Shown one piece after another: positions 17,396 to 25,330 of a stretch of DNA of 44,353 bases (its first letter is position 1; each line of letters begins with the position of its first letter). Source of the DNA: Verrucomicrobiales bacterium (lineage in GTDB: Bacteria > Verrucomicrobiota > Verrucomicrobiia > Verrucomicrobiales > DEV007). The DNA lies in assembly GCA_014239335.1 (NCBI GenBank), contig JAAZZC010000234.1:1-44353 (forward strand), given 5' to 3'. The notes beneath the pieces are model-generated. The model was not told the origin of the DNA. It ran no database searches and saw only the letters and a program-made list of their open reading frames with translations. Both the position numbers and the translations under genes were made by a program.

Positions 17396-18239
17396 CGGCC
17401 TGCGCGCCTAGTCCCGGCGGGACAATGAATTTTTCAGGTTCTGGAACGTCGATGTATTTGGCTAAACGCGAGGTGACACGTTCCCGAATCATTGGGAAGA
17501 GGTGCTTCTGGTCCATTACTCCTCCCCCAAGAATGAAACGTTCAGGGGATAGAGTGAGTGTGATATTGATTATTGCATCAGCTAGGTAGGAGGATTCCAG
17601 TTCCCATGCTAAATGCTCGACCGATAGCTCTGATGGGTCCTGAGACCAGCGCTGTTGTAATGCTGTTCCGCTGGCTAATCCTTCTAGGCAGTCACCATGA
17701 AATGGACAAGAACCTTCGAATGGGTCAACTGAATCGTCTTTATTTATTCTTAGGTGCCCCATCTCCGGGTGAGAGATCCCATGCACAATTTTTCCGTTTG
17801 AGACGGCTCCTCCTCCGATCCCTGTGCCTACTGTAATGTAAATGAAATCATTTAGGTCCTTGGCGGCGCCCCATTGCCTTTCGCCCCAGGCAGCTGCATT
17901 GACATCCGTTTCGAAGGCCAGGGGGATGTCATCCAGAGCTGCTTTTATTGGAGACCCTAGGTCCGTATTTGACCAGTCCGCCTTCGGTGTGTTTTTTATG
18001 TAACCGAAAGTGGATGATTCTGGATTAACGTCAGCGGGGCCAAAGGTTCCGATCCCGATAGCCTTTACTTTTCCTTTGCGTTCTTGGACCTCATTAAAAA
18101 ATTCGATGGACCTTGATATTGTTTTTTCTGGGGACGTAGTAGGAAATCTTGCCTCCTCGATGTCCTCTGGACCATGGCCAACGGCGCAAACGAACTTTGT
18201 GCCTCCTGCTTCGATGGCGGCGACTAGTGGTGAGTCCAT
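17352..18239 (-). CDS. ROK-family sugar kinase, fructokinase-like
   Basis: This 295-residue protein has the ROK phosphate loop AAIEAGGTKFVCAVG (4-18), the catalytic region FETDVNAAAWGERQWG, the glycine-rich GTGIGGGAV segment and a zinc site HPEMGHLRI ... CPFHGDCLEG. The EAGGTKFxC opening and the CxxHGDCLEGLASG signature match bacterial fructokinases (YdhR/GmuE group) better than glucokinases. It would phosphorylate a hexose, probably fructose, in the cytoplasm. It follows metF by 24 bases and overlaps the exporter gene. The position beside metF suggests no shared pathway. Confidence 0.87.
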   Translation of the reverse strand: MDSPLVAAIEAGGTKFVCAVGHGPEDIEEARFPTTSPEKTISRSIEFFNEVQERKGKVKAIGIGTFGPADVNPESSTFGYIKNTPKADWSNTDLGSPIKAALDDIPLAFETDVNAAAWGERQWGAAKDLNDFIYITVGTGIGGGAVSNGKIVHGISHPEMGHLRINKDDSVDPFEGSCPFHGDCLEGLASGTALQQRWSQDPSELSVEHLAWELESSYLADAIINITLTLSPERFILGGGVMDQKHLFPMIRERVTSRLAKYIDVPEPEKFIVPPGLGAQAGVLGSLALAQDMLK

Positions 18240-18263
18240 TTTATGGGTGCCTAGTATGGGTTA

Positions 18264-19163
18264 TTAACGGTGAAGGCCTAAGGATTGAAAGATTCCTTTA
18301 GTGGCATCGCTCCTGTTCAGTGTATAGAAATGGATCCCATCGATACTATTATTTAACAGGTCAGAGCACTGTTCTGTGGCGTATTGTATTCCTACACGTT
18401 TAATGGATTCGGTGTCACCGTTGCAACGATCAATGGCCTTTAGCAGTTTGCCAGGGATTCGGGCCCCGGCCGCGAGTTCTGCCATCCTGAGTAATCCTTT
18501 GGCTGAGGTGACTGGCATGATGCCGGCAATGATGGGAACGTTGATGCCTGATAGTTGGCAACGTTCTTGAAAGTCGTAAAAGTCATGGTTATCGAAGAAG
18601 AGCTGAGTGCAGATGTAGTCGGCCCCAGAATCTATTTTTTGTTTTAGGTGATCCATTTCCAGGATTCTGTTAGGTGTTTCCGGGTGACCTTCGGGAAATC
18701 CTGCAACTCCTATCCCGAATCCTCTCGGATCTTTGCACTGTCCGGACTCTTTGAACTTTTGAATGTACCCAACTAGATGAGATGCGTATTGGAAAGCGTC
18801 TAATGACCTGTCATGAGGAGCATCTCCCGTAGGCGGATCTCCCCTCAAAGCCAGGACATTGGAGATTTCATATTTGGCATATTTTTCTAAAATTGAAAAT
18901 ATTTCCTCTTCGGTATGGTTGACGCAGGTCAGATGAGGGACTGGAGTCAATGAAGTTGAATCTTTGATGCGTAGTACCAGTTCATGTGTCAGTTCTCTCG
19001 TTGAGCCTCCGGCCCCATAAGTGATGCTGACGAAGGAGGGCTTCAGTTCCTCCAGCTCCTTAATGCATTGGAAAAGTGCCTGAGAGGACTGCTCTGTCTT
19101 CGGTGGGAAAAATTCAAATGAGATAGTGGGCTTACTTTCCCCGATAATGTCTGTTATGTGCAC
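18264..19163 (-). CDS. metF: 5,10-methylenetetrahydrofolate reductase
   Basis: This 299-residue enzyme has the full MetF length. It reduces methylene-tetrahydrofolate to methyl-tetrahydrofolate for methionine synthesis, using FAD. Visible family landmarks are TISFEFFPPK (14-23), SITYGAGGSTRE (47-58), the PHLTCVNHT strand, LALRGDPP, and GADYICTQLFFDN with the conserved Asp-Tyr. It begins with GTG, five bases after the inactive HtrA-like gene's stop, and continues into the ROK kinase. Confidence 0.95.
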   Translation of the reverse strand: MHITDIIGESKPTISFEFFPPKTEQSSQALFQCIKELEELKPSFVSITYGAGGSTRELTHELVLRIKDSTSLTPVPHLTCVNHTEEEIFSILEKYAKYEISNVLALRGDPPTGDAPHDRSLDAFQYASHLVGYIQKFKESGQCKDPRGFGIGVAGFPEGHPETPNRILEMDHLKQKIDSGADYICTQLFFDNHDFYDFQERCQLSGINVPIIAGIMPVTSAKGLLRMAELAAGARIPGKLLKAIDRCNGDTESIKRVGIQYATEQCSDLLNNSIDGIHFYTLNRSDATKGIFQSLGLHR

Positions 19164-19168
19164 AGCGT

Positions 19169-20200
19169 TTAGTTATTGCCTTGATTTTGAGATTTTAGTT
19201 TATCGGCAATTTCTTTCACTAACGATGAAGGAAGTGCAAACGTAGTGACTCTGTCTGAGCGCGCGATATTTACGCCAATCGCTAAACCTTTGAGGTTCAT
19301 TAACGGTCCTCCCATGGCCATCGGGCTGAGTGGTATTTCATGTTTAAGGACATCCGAGAACCCTGCCTTTCGCTTTGAAGTGAGCCCGCTCATGCGCTGG
19401 TTCCTATCAAGCATATCAAAGACATTCGACATGTAGTTCAAGGTCACCTTGAAAGGGATCCCTTCTTCTCCTCTAAGGATCTTTAGTCGCACCTCTTCGG
19501 TTGGTGCGAATTTCTTTATTTCCTCAGATATGTCCTTGCGTGATTTAATTTCTTTACCTTCGACACGGATGACTAAATCTCCTTGCCGTATCCCTTCTTT
19601 TTTTGCCGGGCTATTCGGTCCGAAATCCATGACGGCAACTCCAAGTTCCTTAGGGTCATCATTAGGATCCAATAAGACTCCCAGGACCCCGGACCTGCCT
19701 TCGATGCTCCTTCGCTTTGCTGAAATGACTCCTATCATCAATGTTTCGGATTCATGATTCATAGAACCTACCCAAGTTCCTTGCTGTACATTGTTGGGGT
19801 CAGCCCATTGGACTGGTATCCCTGTCCCCGGATCAACCTTCATGAGGGCCAGATCAGTTTTCTGATCTGAACTTATTAGAGTTATATTTATTTCATCACC
19901 TGTAGAAGAAAGAGCAGACAGTTCTTCCATCCCTTCCAGTTCACTGGCCTTTGTGACTGCGTGGCCTTCAAGGTCAAGTACCGTTGCGAGGGCAATGGCT
20001 TTCCCGTTACTTAGAACTGTCAGTGTTGAACTTTTGGCAGAGACTCCAGCGTCACCAAATGCGAGGACTGTTGATTTGCCGTTGAGTCTTCGGCTGGAAG
20101 GTAATTCATCAAGGAAGTCCTGAGCAGAAACTTCTGAAACTGCTAACAAGGGAAGGAGTAGTGCTACTACTTTCATTTGAATTAGTCGCTTCATTTGCAT
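19169..20200 (-). CDS. HtrA-like pseudoprotease with PDZ domain inserted before the active-site strand
   Basis: This 343-residue exported protein has a signal peptide (VVALLLPLLAVSEVSAQ). The trypsin-like fold is recognisable, but the triad is broken. The usual NAH reads KAS (His replaced by Ser86), Asp116 is kept in TDLALMKV, and GxSGGPL reads MAMGGPL (Ser replaced by Met296). A PDZ domain (about 171-257, GVLGVLL ... LKILRGEEGI) sits between the middle of the protease domain and this last motif, rather than at the C-terminus. The gene starts immediately at the stop of the active-looking HtrA gene (TAA|ATG). It may be a regulator or substrate adaptor of that protease (inference). Confidence 0.75.
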   Translation of the reverse strand: MQMKRLIQMKVVALLLPLLAVSEVSAQDFLDELPSSRRLNGKSTVLAFGDAGVSAKSSTLTVLSNGKAIALATVLDLEGHAVTKASELEGMEELSALSSTGDEINITLISSDQKTDLALMKVDPGTGIPVQWADPNNVQQGTWVGSMNHESETLMIGVISAKRRSIEGRSGVLGVLLDPNDDPKELGVAVMDFGPNSPAKKEGIRQGDLVIRVEGKEIKSRKDISEEIKKFAPTEEVRLKILRGEEGIPFKVTLNYMSNVFDMLDRNQRMSGLTSKRKAGFSDVLKHEIPLSPMAMGGPLMNLKGLAIGVNIARSDRVTTFALPSSLVKEIADKLKSQNQGNN

Positions 20201-21292
20201 TTAACCTTCTGGAGGAACTGGCGTTTTCTTAGGCGGAATGAATTTATCTCGATTTCCAAGTGTCACTTCTATTTTATCATCGCCACCTTCCCAACGCTTA
20301 ATTGTTTTGAGGATGACTTTTTCTCCAGGCCCGTGCTGATTGATTAAGTATCTGAAGAGGTTCAGGCTTTCAATTTTTTCTTCATCGATGTGGGTAATGA
20401 TATCACCTGGTCTTAATTTTGCAGTTGCAGCGGGGGAGTTGCCAATTACTCCGGTAATTAGAACTCCCTTAGGGTGTGATATTCTTTTGATGCCGAGGAA
20501 ACCGCCTTTCCTCTCAATCTTGGCGAAAGAATCATCAATGGTTACTATTTTATTAGCAAGCATACGGTCCCAGTCGCGCTTAAAGGCCCTCACTGTGACG
20601 TGGAAGTTCTGTTCATTCGTTTTGGAAACACGACTATGAATACCAACGACGCGGCCTAGCATGTCGAATAGAGGGCCTCCTGAATCTCCTCCTATTAATT
20701 TACAGTCAGTTTGAATGGTGTCAGTGCTTCTGTGGATGACTCTGCCCACTCTCAGGACAAGGCCGCGTTCCTTGTCAAATCCACCGGGATGGCCAACAGC
20801 AAAGATCCAGTCACCCTTATGAACAGTTGCTGGTGGAGCGACATCGACGAAAGGATACTTCCCTTTTTCAGTGATTCTTATTAGCCCGGAATCTGCAGCG
20901 GCGGAACGGCCCAGAGCCTTAGCTTTGAGTTTTGTGCCGTCCTGTAAAACGACATGAATTTTCTTTCCAGGTTCACCGCTCACGTGGCCAGCGGTGAGGA
21001 CGAGCCCGTCTTCAGAAATGATGACTCCGCTCCCGGACCCGTTCCCTTGGATGCATACGGTCGCAGCCTTTGAGTTTTTTAGAACGGATCGGACCTGTTC
21101 TTCGATAGCAATGAGATCGCTGGGAGATTCAGGGACTTTCTTTTCGAAGACTGCGTGACTGGGCTTTTTGGCAGACGAGGTTTCAATAGCTTTCAAGTTT
21201 TCTGTCCCAATGCAGGAAAGAATCAACAAGTAGCTAAATGTTACCTTCATTAATTTATAGGATGAGTGAAAATATTTGTGGGGCAAGTGCAA
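20201..21292 (-). CDS. HtrA/DegP-like serine protease with one PDZ domain
   Basis: This protein of about 349-363 residues has an apparently intact triad: His103 in VLTAGHV, Asp134 in AAADSGLIRI and Ser204 in GGDSGGPLFD. One C-terminal PDZ domain follows (GGFLGIKR ... SPAATAKLRPGDIITHIDEEKIESL). It would act in the periplasm or cell envelope on misfolded proteins. The ATG at 21250 gives a cleaner signal peptide (MKVTFSYLLILSCIG) than the listed 21292 start. It follows the YwqK-like lipoprotein and directly precedes the inactive homologue. Confidence 0.88.
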   Translation of the reverse strand: MHLPHKYFHSSYKLMKVTFSYLLILSCIGTENLKAIETSSAKKPSHAVFEKKVPESPSDLIAIEEQVRSVLKNSKAATVCIQGNGSGSGVIISEDGLVLTAGHVSGEPGKKIHVVLQDGTKLKAKALGRSAAADSGLIRITEKGKYPFVDVAPPATVHKGDWIFAVGHPGGFDKERGLVLRVGRVIHRSTDTIQTDCKLIGGDSGGPLFDMLGRVVGIHSRVSKTNEQNFHVTVRAFKRDWDRMLANKIVTIDDSFAKIERKGGFLGIKRISHPKGVLITGVIGNSPAATAKLRPGDIITHIDEEKIESLNLFRYLINQHGPGEKVILKTIKRWEGGDDKIEVTLGNRDKFIPPKKTPVPPEG

Positions 21293-21322
21293 ACCGATTA
21301 ATTAAGAGGCTCTATAGCCTCG

Positions 21323-21811
21323 TTAAATGCCGAGATCTTTAGGGATCTGATCTCCTACCTTTTCTTCAACTTCTTCATCATCTTTGTAGAGGACCTGCTT
21401 AGTTGGGACGCCCTTTTCATCCCAATATGTTGTGATTCCGTGGCGCATGTTTTCTTTGTATTGTTTATAAGTGCTGCGTTGTCCATTTTCCCACCATTCC
21501 TCAATGATTCCGTCGAGCATTCCATCCACGAACTGGTAACGGCTCTTTAATTTGCCGTCAGAATGATGCTGAACAGCTGTTCCAGTGAAACCTTTTCCGC
21601 CCTTCGTGAAAAGGCCCTTATCGTATCCTAAATCTTTGTAAGGAAATTCGTCAGCGGCTTTCTCATCGATGATGGCTCCTGGCGGGGCTACTTTGGCGGT
21701 ATCTTTATTGGTTTCATTCTTTGCTGAGTTGGCAGGTTTATCCTTCGAGCAGGAAATGCAAATGATGGATGCAATTGTAAGTTCTAAGAGAATAATCAGA
21801 CTCAGTTTCAT
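21323..21811 (-). CDS. Lipoprotein with YwqK/MORN-like repeats
   Basis: This 162-residue protein starts with a lipoprotein signal (LIILLELTIASIICISCSKD). The C-terminal half has MORN-variant repeats of the YwqK type: GKLKSRYQFVDGMLDGIIEEWWENGQ, followed by YKENMRHGITTYWDEKG. The unit pattern is a G-x-W-Y strand pair. Such proteins are often annotated as YwqK-family antitoxins, but no toxin is beside it. More likely it is an envelope scaffold. It lies upstream of the HtrA pair on the same strand. Confidence 0.75.
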   Translation of the reverse strand: MKLSLIILLELTIASIICISCSKDKPANSAKNETNKDTAKVAPPGAIIDEKAADEFPYKDLGYDKGLFTKGGKGFTGTAVQHHSDGKLKSRYQFVDGMLDGIIEEWWENGQRSTYKQYKENMRHGITTYWDEKGVPTKQVLYKDDEEVEEKVGDQIPKDLGI

Positions 21812-21873
21812 AAGATATTTTTGTTGGCTCTTTTTACTCTAATTTAAGGAAGAGGCTCAAAGGGGGCAAAGGA

Positions 21874-22278
21874 TTAAGGCTCGACGGAATTACAGCAGAG
21901 CGCCATTGCGATGACGTATCCGATTCTGCACAATATATGAAGTGCTTGGTCACTATGAATGTTTGTGATTCCTTCGCATTTTAGGAAATCGATAATCCAA
22001 TGTAGGACCAGCTCAATGAGTCCAATGATAACAGATCCGGTAATGGCCCAAACCGCTCCGGCGTGCATTAATGAATGAGCAGTTAGGCAGTGAACCCAGA
22101 GCAGGGGTGGGTTTGTTTCGTCACCCTTGCAATGACGGTTCTTATATTTTGCAAGGAAATCACCCTGTAACGGATAATCGAAGAGGACATGAGCAATGAT
22201 TAGAGCGAAAAGAATCTGGAGCCCGGCTCCGAGATTGCCGCTGCTTTGCAATAGCTCTATTTGTTCAGTAAAAAACAT
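21874..22278 (-). CDS. DUF3307-family membrane protein
   Basis: This 134-residue protein has three to four hydrophobic segments and the DUF3307 pattern: HVLFDYPLQGDFLAKYKN, a paired-histidine helix (LTAHSLMHAGAVW), LVLHWIIDFLKCE and DQALHILCR. The spaced histidines and aspartates could bind metal. No function is established for the family. It lies between a cNMP-binding gene and the YwqK-like gene on the same strand. Confidence 0.8.
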   Translation of the reverse strand: MFFTEQIELLQSSGNLGAGLQILFALIIAHVLFDYPLQGDFLAKYKNRHCKGDETNPPLLWVHCLTAHSLMHAGAVWAITGSVIIGLIELVLHWIIDFLKCEGITNIHSDQALHILCRIGYVIAMALCCNSVEP

Positions 22279-22311
22279 CTCTTTTTTATGATGCTTTTGA
22301 TAGCATTAACC

Positions 22312-22770
22312 CTAAAGCACTTTCTCATTCGCGGCCCTCAATCGACCAGCTAATCCTTTTGCAAGTGAAGATACAAATTCTAGGGCCTGAGCGGGATGGC
22401 TTTTACAGAAGGCTTCGAATGATTCGGGTGTCACTTTTAGTGCTGAGGCGTTTCTCATGGCCTTGACTGAAGCGCTGGCTTTACTTTCGGAGTCAAATAA
22501 TGTCACTTCGCCAATAAATTCTCCGGGTTCAATTCTTCCTAGAAGTCTCTGGGGGGCATGTTCATTAGCGTGGCTTATTGCATGAAATACACCAGAAATA
22601 GTGAAGTAAAGAGCATCAGGCTCTCCTCCCTGTGTAACAATAAGTGTATCTTCTTGATAATTAACAACTTCCGAAAAGCTTTCGCTTGTCAGGAGGGCTC
22701 TAGTTTCGGCGCTGACCCCATTTTCTTCTGAAAGGAGGCCCTGATTAAGTAGTTCTTCTACGTCAGACAT
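22312..22770 (-). CDS. Cyclic-nucleotide-binding domain protein (no DNA-binding domain)
   Basis: This 152-residue protein is one Crp/Fnr-type cNMP-binding beta-barrel (VTQGGEPDALYFTISGVF ... LLGRIEPGEFIGEVTLFD), followed by a helical end. The phosphate-binding cassette GEFIGEVTLF keeps the G-E pattern, but the canonical R-A-A-T segment is altered (SASVKAM), so the ligand is uncertain. There is no helix-turn-helix, so it is not a direct transcription factor. It heads the minus-strand run. Confidence 0.82.
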   Translation of the reverse strand: MSDVEELLNQGLLSEENGVSAETRALLTSESFSEVVNYQEDTLIVTQGGEPDALYFTISGVFHAISHANEHAPQRLLGRIEPGEFIGEVTLFDSESKASASVKAMRNASALKVTPESFEAFCKSHPAQALEFVSSLAKGLAGRLRAANEKVL

Positions 22771-22886
22771 TATTGAATGATGGCTCTTTATAGGCCTTTC
22801 TTCAAGACGTAAAGCAAGGACATTACTGTATCTATATTATTTCTTACTTGCATTTGGCAACAATATGGATACGTATTCCCCCCCCT

Positions 22887-23156
22887 ATGGCTAAGAAAAG
22901 CTGGATAGAACGTAATAAGAAAAAGCAAAGAGCGGTGGCAAAATATGCCAAGAAACGATCCGAGCTTAAGGAAAAAGGAGACTATATTGGTTTATCCATG
23001 CTTCCTCGCAATGCTAGTCCTTGCAGGGTCGTTAATCGCTGTGAGGTGACTGGTCGTCGTCATGGATTTCTTCGTCGTTTTAAAATGTCCAGAATCACTT
23101 TTCGTGAGTTGGCATCCAAGGGTCATTTGCCTGGAGTTACCAAATCAAGCTGGTAA
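22887..23156 (+). CDS. rpsN: 30S ribosomal protein S14
   Basis: Starting at ATG 22887 gives 89 residues: [13 protein letters not shown] ... [45 protein letters not shown]. This is the long, zinc-independent S14 form without paired CxxC motifs. The track start at 22848 adds an implausible N-terminus. S14 binds the 16S 3' domain in the small subunit. The gene stands alone, outside the usual spc cluster, so it could be the only copy or a zinc-sparing paralogue. The start is preceded by a run of eight C residues and no purine-rich ribosome-binding site. Confidence 0.95.
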   Translation: MAKKSWIERNKKKQRAVAKYAKKRSELKEKGDYIGLSMLPRNASPCRVVNRCEVTGRRHGFLRRFKMSRITFRELASKGHLPGVTKSSW

Positions 23157-23270
23157 CAGTTTCTTGAAAAAGATTGAGTCAAAGTTGTTGTTTTCACGGG
23201 AGCTTTAACAGGTTAAGCTCATCTCATTAAAGAAGAGTCGATCACAGTTCGGCTCTACTCGCAAATTAAG

Positions 23271-23522
23271 ATGCCAATTTATGAATACATCTCGGAAGAT
23301 CAGAGCAAAGGCTGCAGGGTCTGCTCGGATGGTTTTGAGTTAAGGCGTCCCATTGACAGGGCCCCTCTGATCGCGTGTCCGATTTGTAAGAAGCCGGTTC
23401 AAAAATTAATTTCATCAATAAATACTCCCAAAATAACAAAGCCACTTTCAGTTTCCGATGCAAAGTCTGCTGGGTTTACCGTTTTGGAAAAACGGGACGA
23501 GGGAACTTACGAGAAGTTATGA
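23271..23522 (+). CDS. FmdB-like zinc-ribbon protein
   Basis: This 83-residue protein opens with MPIYEYISED, typical of the FmdB/YfiT-like zinc-ribbon family, and has two cysteine pairs (CRVC and CPIC) that would bind one zinc. The central ELRRPIDRAPLIACPIC layout matches, and a Ser/Lys-rich tail follows. Members are small putative regulators of unknown mechanism. It lies 115 bases after rpsN on the same strand. Confidence 0.83.
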   Translation: MPIYEYISEDQSKGCRVCSDGFELRRPIDRAPLIACPICKKPVQKLISSINTPKITKPLSVSDAKSAGFTVLEKRDEGTYEKL

Positions 23523-23567
23523 TATTCAGCTATGGAAGTGTTGCAGTCTCATGCGATTTCCAGTTGA

Positions 23568-24869
23568 ATGATTGATCAGATGGAATCTGATCAATACTTT
23601 GGCGACCCTGATGAAGGGATTCGCTACTCAATGAAGGCTAAGCCAAGGCGTTGGCTTGGGCTCTTTGCTGGGCTTGTCGTTGGGGTAGTTCTCGGAATCT
23701 TGTCATCAAATACATTTGTTGAATTTACTTTTTGGATCCTTTTAGGGTGCTCCACTGCTTGCGTGTCTTGGGTCATTGTATTGCTGTCTTCTTTGATTGG
23801 CGGATCACTGTGCAATAGGCTAGGTCTTCATGCTCGAACATTGCCCCGAATTTTCAGGTTCATGGGTATATTAATTGCGAGCGTAGGATTTACCTGCCTC
23901 TTGGGTGTGCTTTTCAAATCGTGGGGTCTGGGGATCGGACTCACGCTTGCTCCAACAATCTTTTTTATTTGCGTTTACTGGACCAAGCCTCGTGGCCAGA
24001 GGTTTGGATTAATGTCTATCTTGCTTGTAGGGTCCTTATTCTTTATTTCAAGTTTTAAACTCTTTACTGTCCCGGCATTAGAAAAGCCCCCCACAGCGTT
24101 AAAGAAGGATGATATACTCCATGACAGGGAGGACCTTATCAGGGTCCTCACTTTGAACCTCCGTGGATCAGGTATTTTGAAAAAGGATGGAATAAAGGAT
24201 CCAACAAGATTGGCCAATGTTATAGAGTCTTTAGATCTTGATGTTGTACTTTTGCAGGGCCTTAATTCTAACGAATATCTGAGTGCTGTTGTGTCCGAGC
24301 TTGGGAAGGACTGGTCAGCTAATGAGCTTCCAGATGAGTATAACTCCACAGCAATTATTAGTAAGCTTAATGGGCAACTAGAATCCTTAGCGGAGCCCAA
24401 TTACGGGATGACTTTATTTGGTATTTTAAAGGAAAATAAGGTGATCAGGTTCGTGAGCTGTGAGCCGGTAGCGGGTAGAAGTTCAAGGGACAGAAGAAAG
24501 ATGGTAGATTGGTTGCTGAGTGAGCGCCGCGAATCAGGTGAGTCGGTAGTGGTGGCGGGAAATTTTTATTTTAATCCTCATGACCGCTGGAATTTGATTT
24601 CTCCAATAATGACCGATTCGATTTCTATTGATCGTGCAAGTTGGAGATCACTTGGTCTCTTAGGTCATGTTATCAGTTATAGGTACTCTGATCCTCTTGG
24701 AGCTTTTTCATGGAAGTTAAGTAAGAACAGAGAATGGATAGTGGTAGATCCGAGCATTAAAATTGTAGATTCTTCTCAGCCGGCCATTTCTTTTGGCGAG
24801 GGGAACGCTTTAGTTTTCACACTCAAGACGACGATTCAGAAGGAAAATAAACCCGAGAACAGTTTGTAA
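23568..24869 (+). CDS. Membrane protein with degenerate EEP (endonuclease/phosphatase) domain
   Basis: The first ~170 of 433 residues hold five or so hydrophobic segments. A C-terminal domain follows with the endonuclease/exonuclease/phosphatase layout: LIRVLTLNLRG (190-200) for the usual TxNI strand, DVVLLQGLN (225-233) where a catalytic Glu is expected after LQ, and VVVAGNFYFNP (327-337) where GDFN is usual. The Glu is Gly, the Asp is Asn, and no final SDH motif is seen. The metal and nucleophile-activating residues are thus mostly absent. It is probably a non-catalytic membrane protein. The assignment rests on strand spacing, so a distinct fold is possible. Confidence 0.6.
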   Translation: MIDQMESDQYFGDPDEGIRYSMKAKPRRWLGLFAGLVVGVVLGILSSNTFVEFTFWILLGCSTACVSWVIVLLSSLIGGSLCNRLGLHARTLPRIFRFMGILIASVGFTCLLGVLFKSWGLGIGLTLAPTIFFICVYWTKPRGQRFGLMSILLVGSLFFISSFKLFTVPALEKPPTALKKDDILHDREDLIRVLTLNLRGSGILKKDGIKDPTRLANVIESLDLDVVLLQGLNSNEYLSAVVSELGKDWSANELPDEYNSTAIISKLNGQLESLAEPNYGMTLFGILKENKVIRFVSCEPVAGRSSRDRRKMVDWLLSERRESGESVVVAGNFYFNPHDRWNLISPIMTDSISIDRASWRSLGLLGHVISYRYSDPLGAFSWKLSKNREWIVVDPSIKIVDSSQPAISFGEGNALVFTLKTTIQKENKPENSL

Positions 24870-24911
24870 GTGAGCTTTTAAAATTTTTGTGATTAATAAG
24901 TAAATTAAAAG

Positions 24912-25283
24912 ATGAATACAGAAGATCTTAACCATGTTGCTCTGCACGTATCTGATTTAGATGAGAGTAGAAAGTTTTATGGGGAGTTGCTAGGGCTTGA
25001 AAGTATACAGAGGCCTAATTTTAATTTTCCAGGCGAATGGTACCGTCTAGGTCAGCATCAGGAGCTTCATTTAATTGCGGGAAGAGAGGATGAGGTGAAT
25101 TCATCTTCCCGAGGAAATCACTATGCTTTAGGCGTAAAATCCATGGACGAGGCAGAATCGTATCTTGCAGAGAAGGGGGTGCCACACACTCCTAGGCAAG
25201 TTCGTCCTGATGGAGTCTTTCAGATCTACTGTGAAGATCCTGACGGGTACTGGATTGAGTTTTGCCAAAATAATACCGACTGA
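24912..25283 (+). CDS. VOC-family (glyoxalase/dioxygenase-like) protein
   Basis: This 123-residue protein is two babbab modules in one VOC domain. LNHVALHVSDLDESRKFYGELLGL opens it, and the CEDPDGYWIEFCQ close is characteristic. Likely metal ligands are His8, His53 or His70, and Glu116. The family includes glyoxalase I, bleomycin-resistance proteins and extradiol dioxygenases, and the substrate cannot be told. It precedes the ThuA-like gene by about 47 bases. Confidence 0.87.
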   Translation: MNTEDLNHVALHVSDLDESRKFYGELLGLESIQRPNFNFPGEWYRLGQHQELHLIAGREDEVNSSSRGNHYALGVKSMDEAESYLAEKGVPHTPRQVRPDGVFQIYCEDPDGYWIEFCQNNTD

Positions 25284-25330
25284 TTTTTTGGCTTTTCACT
25301 GTGGCCATGGCTGTCTAAATTATTAATTCA

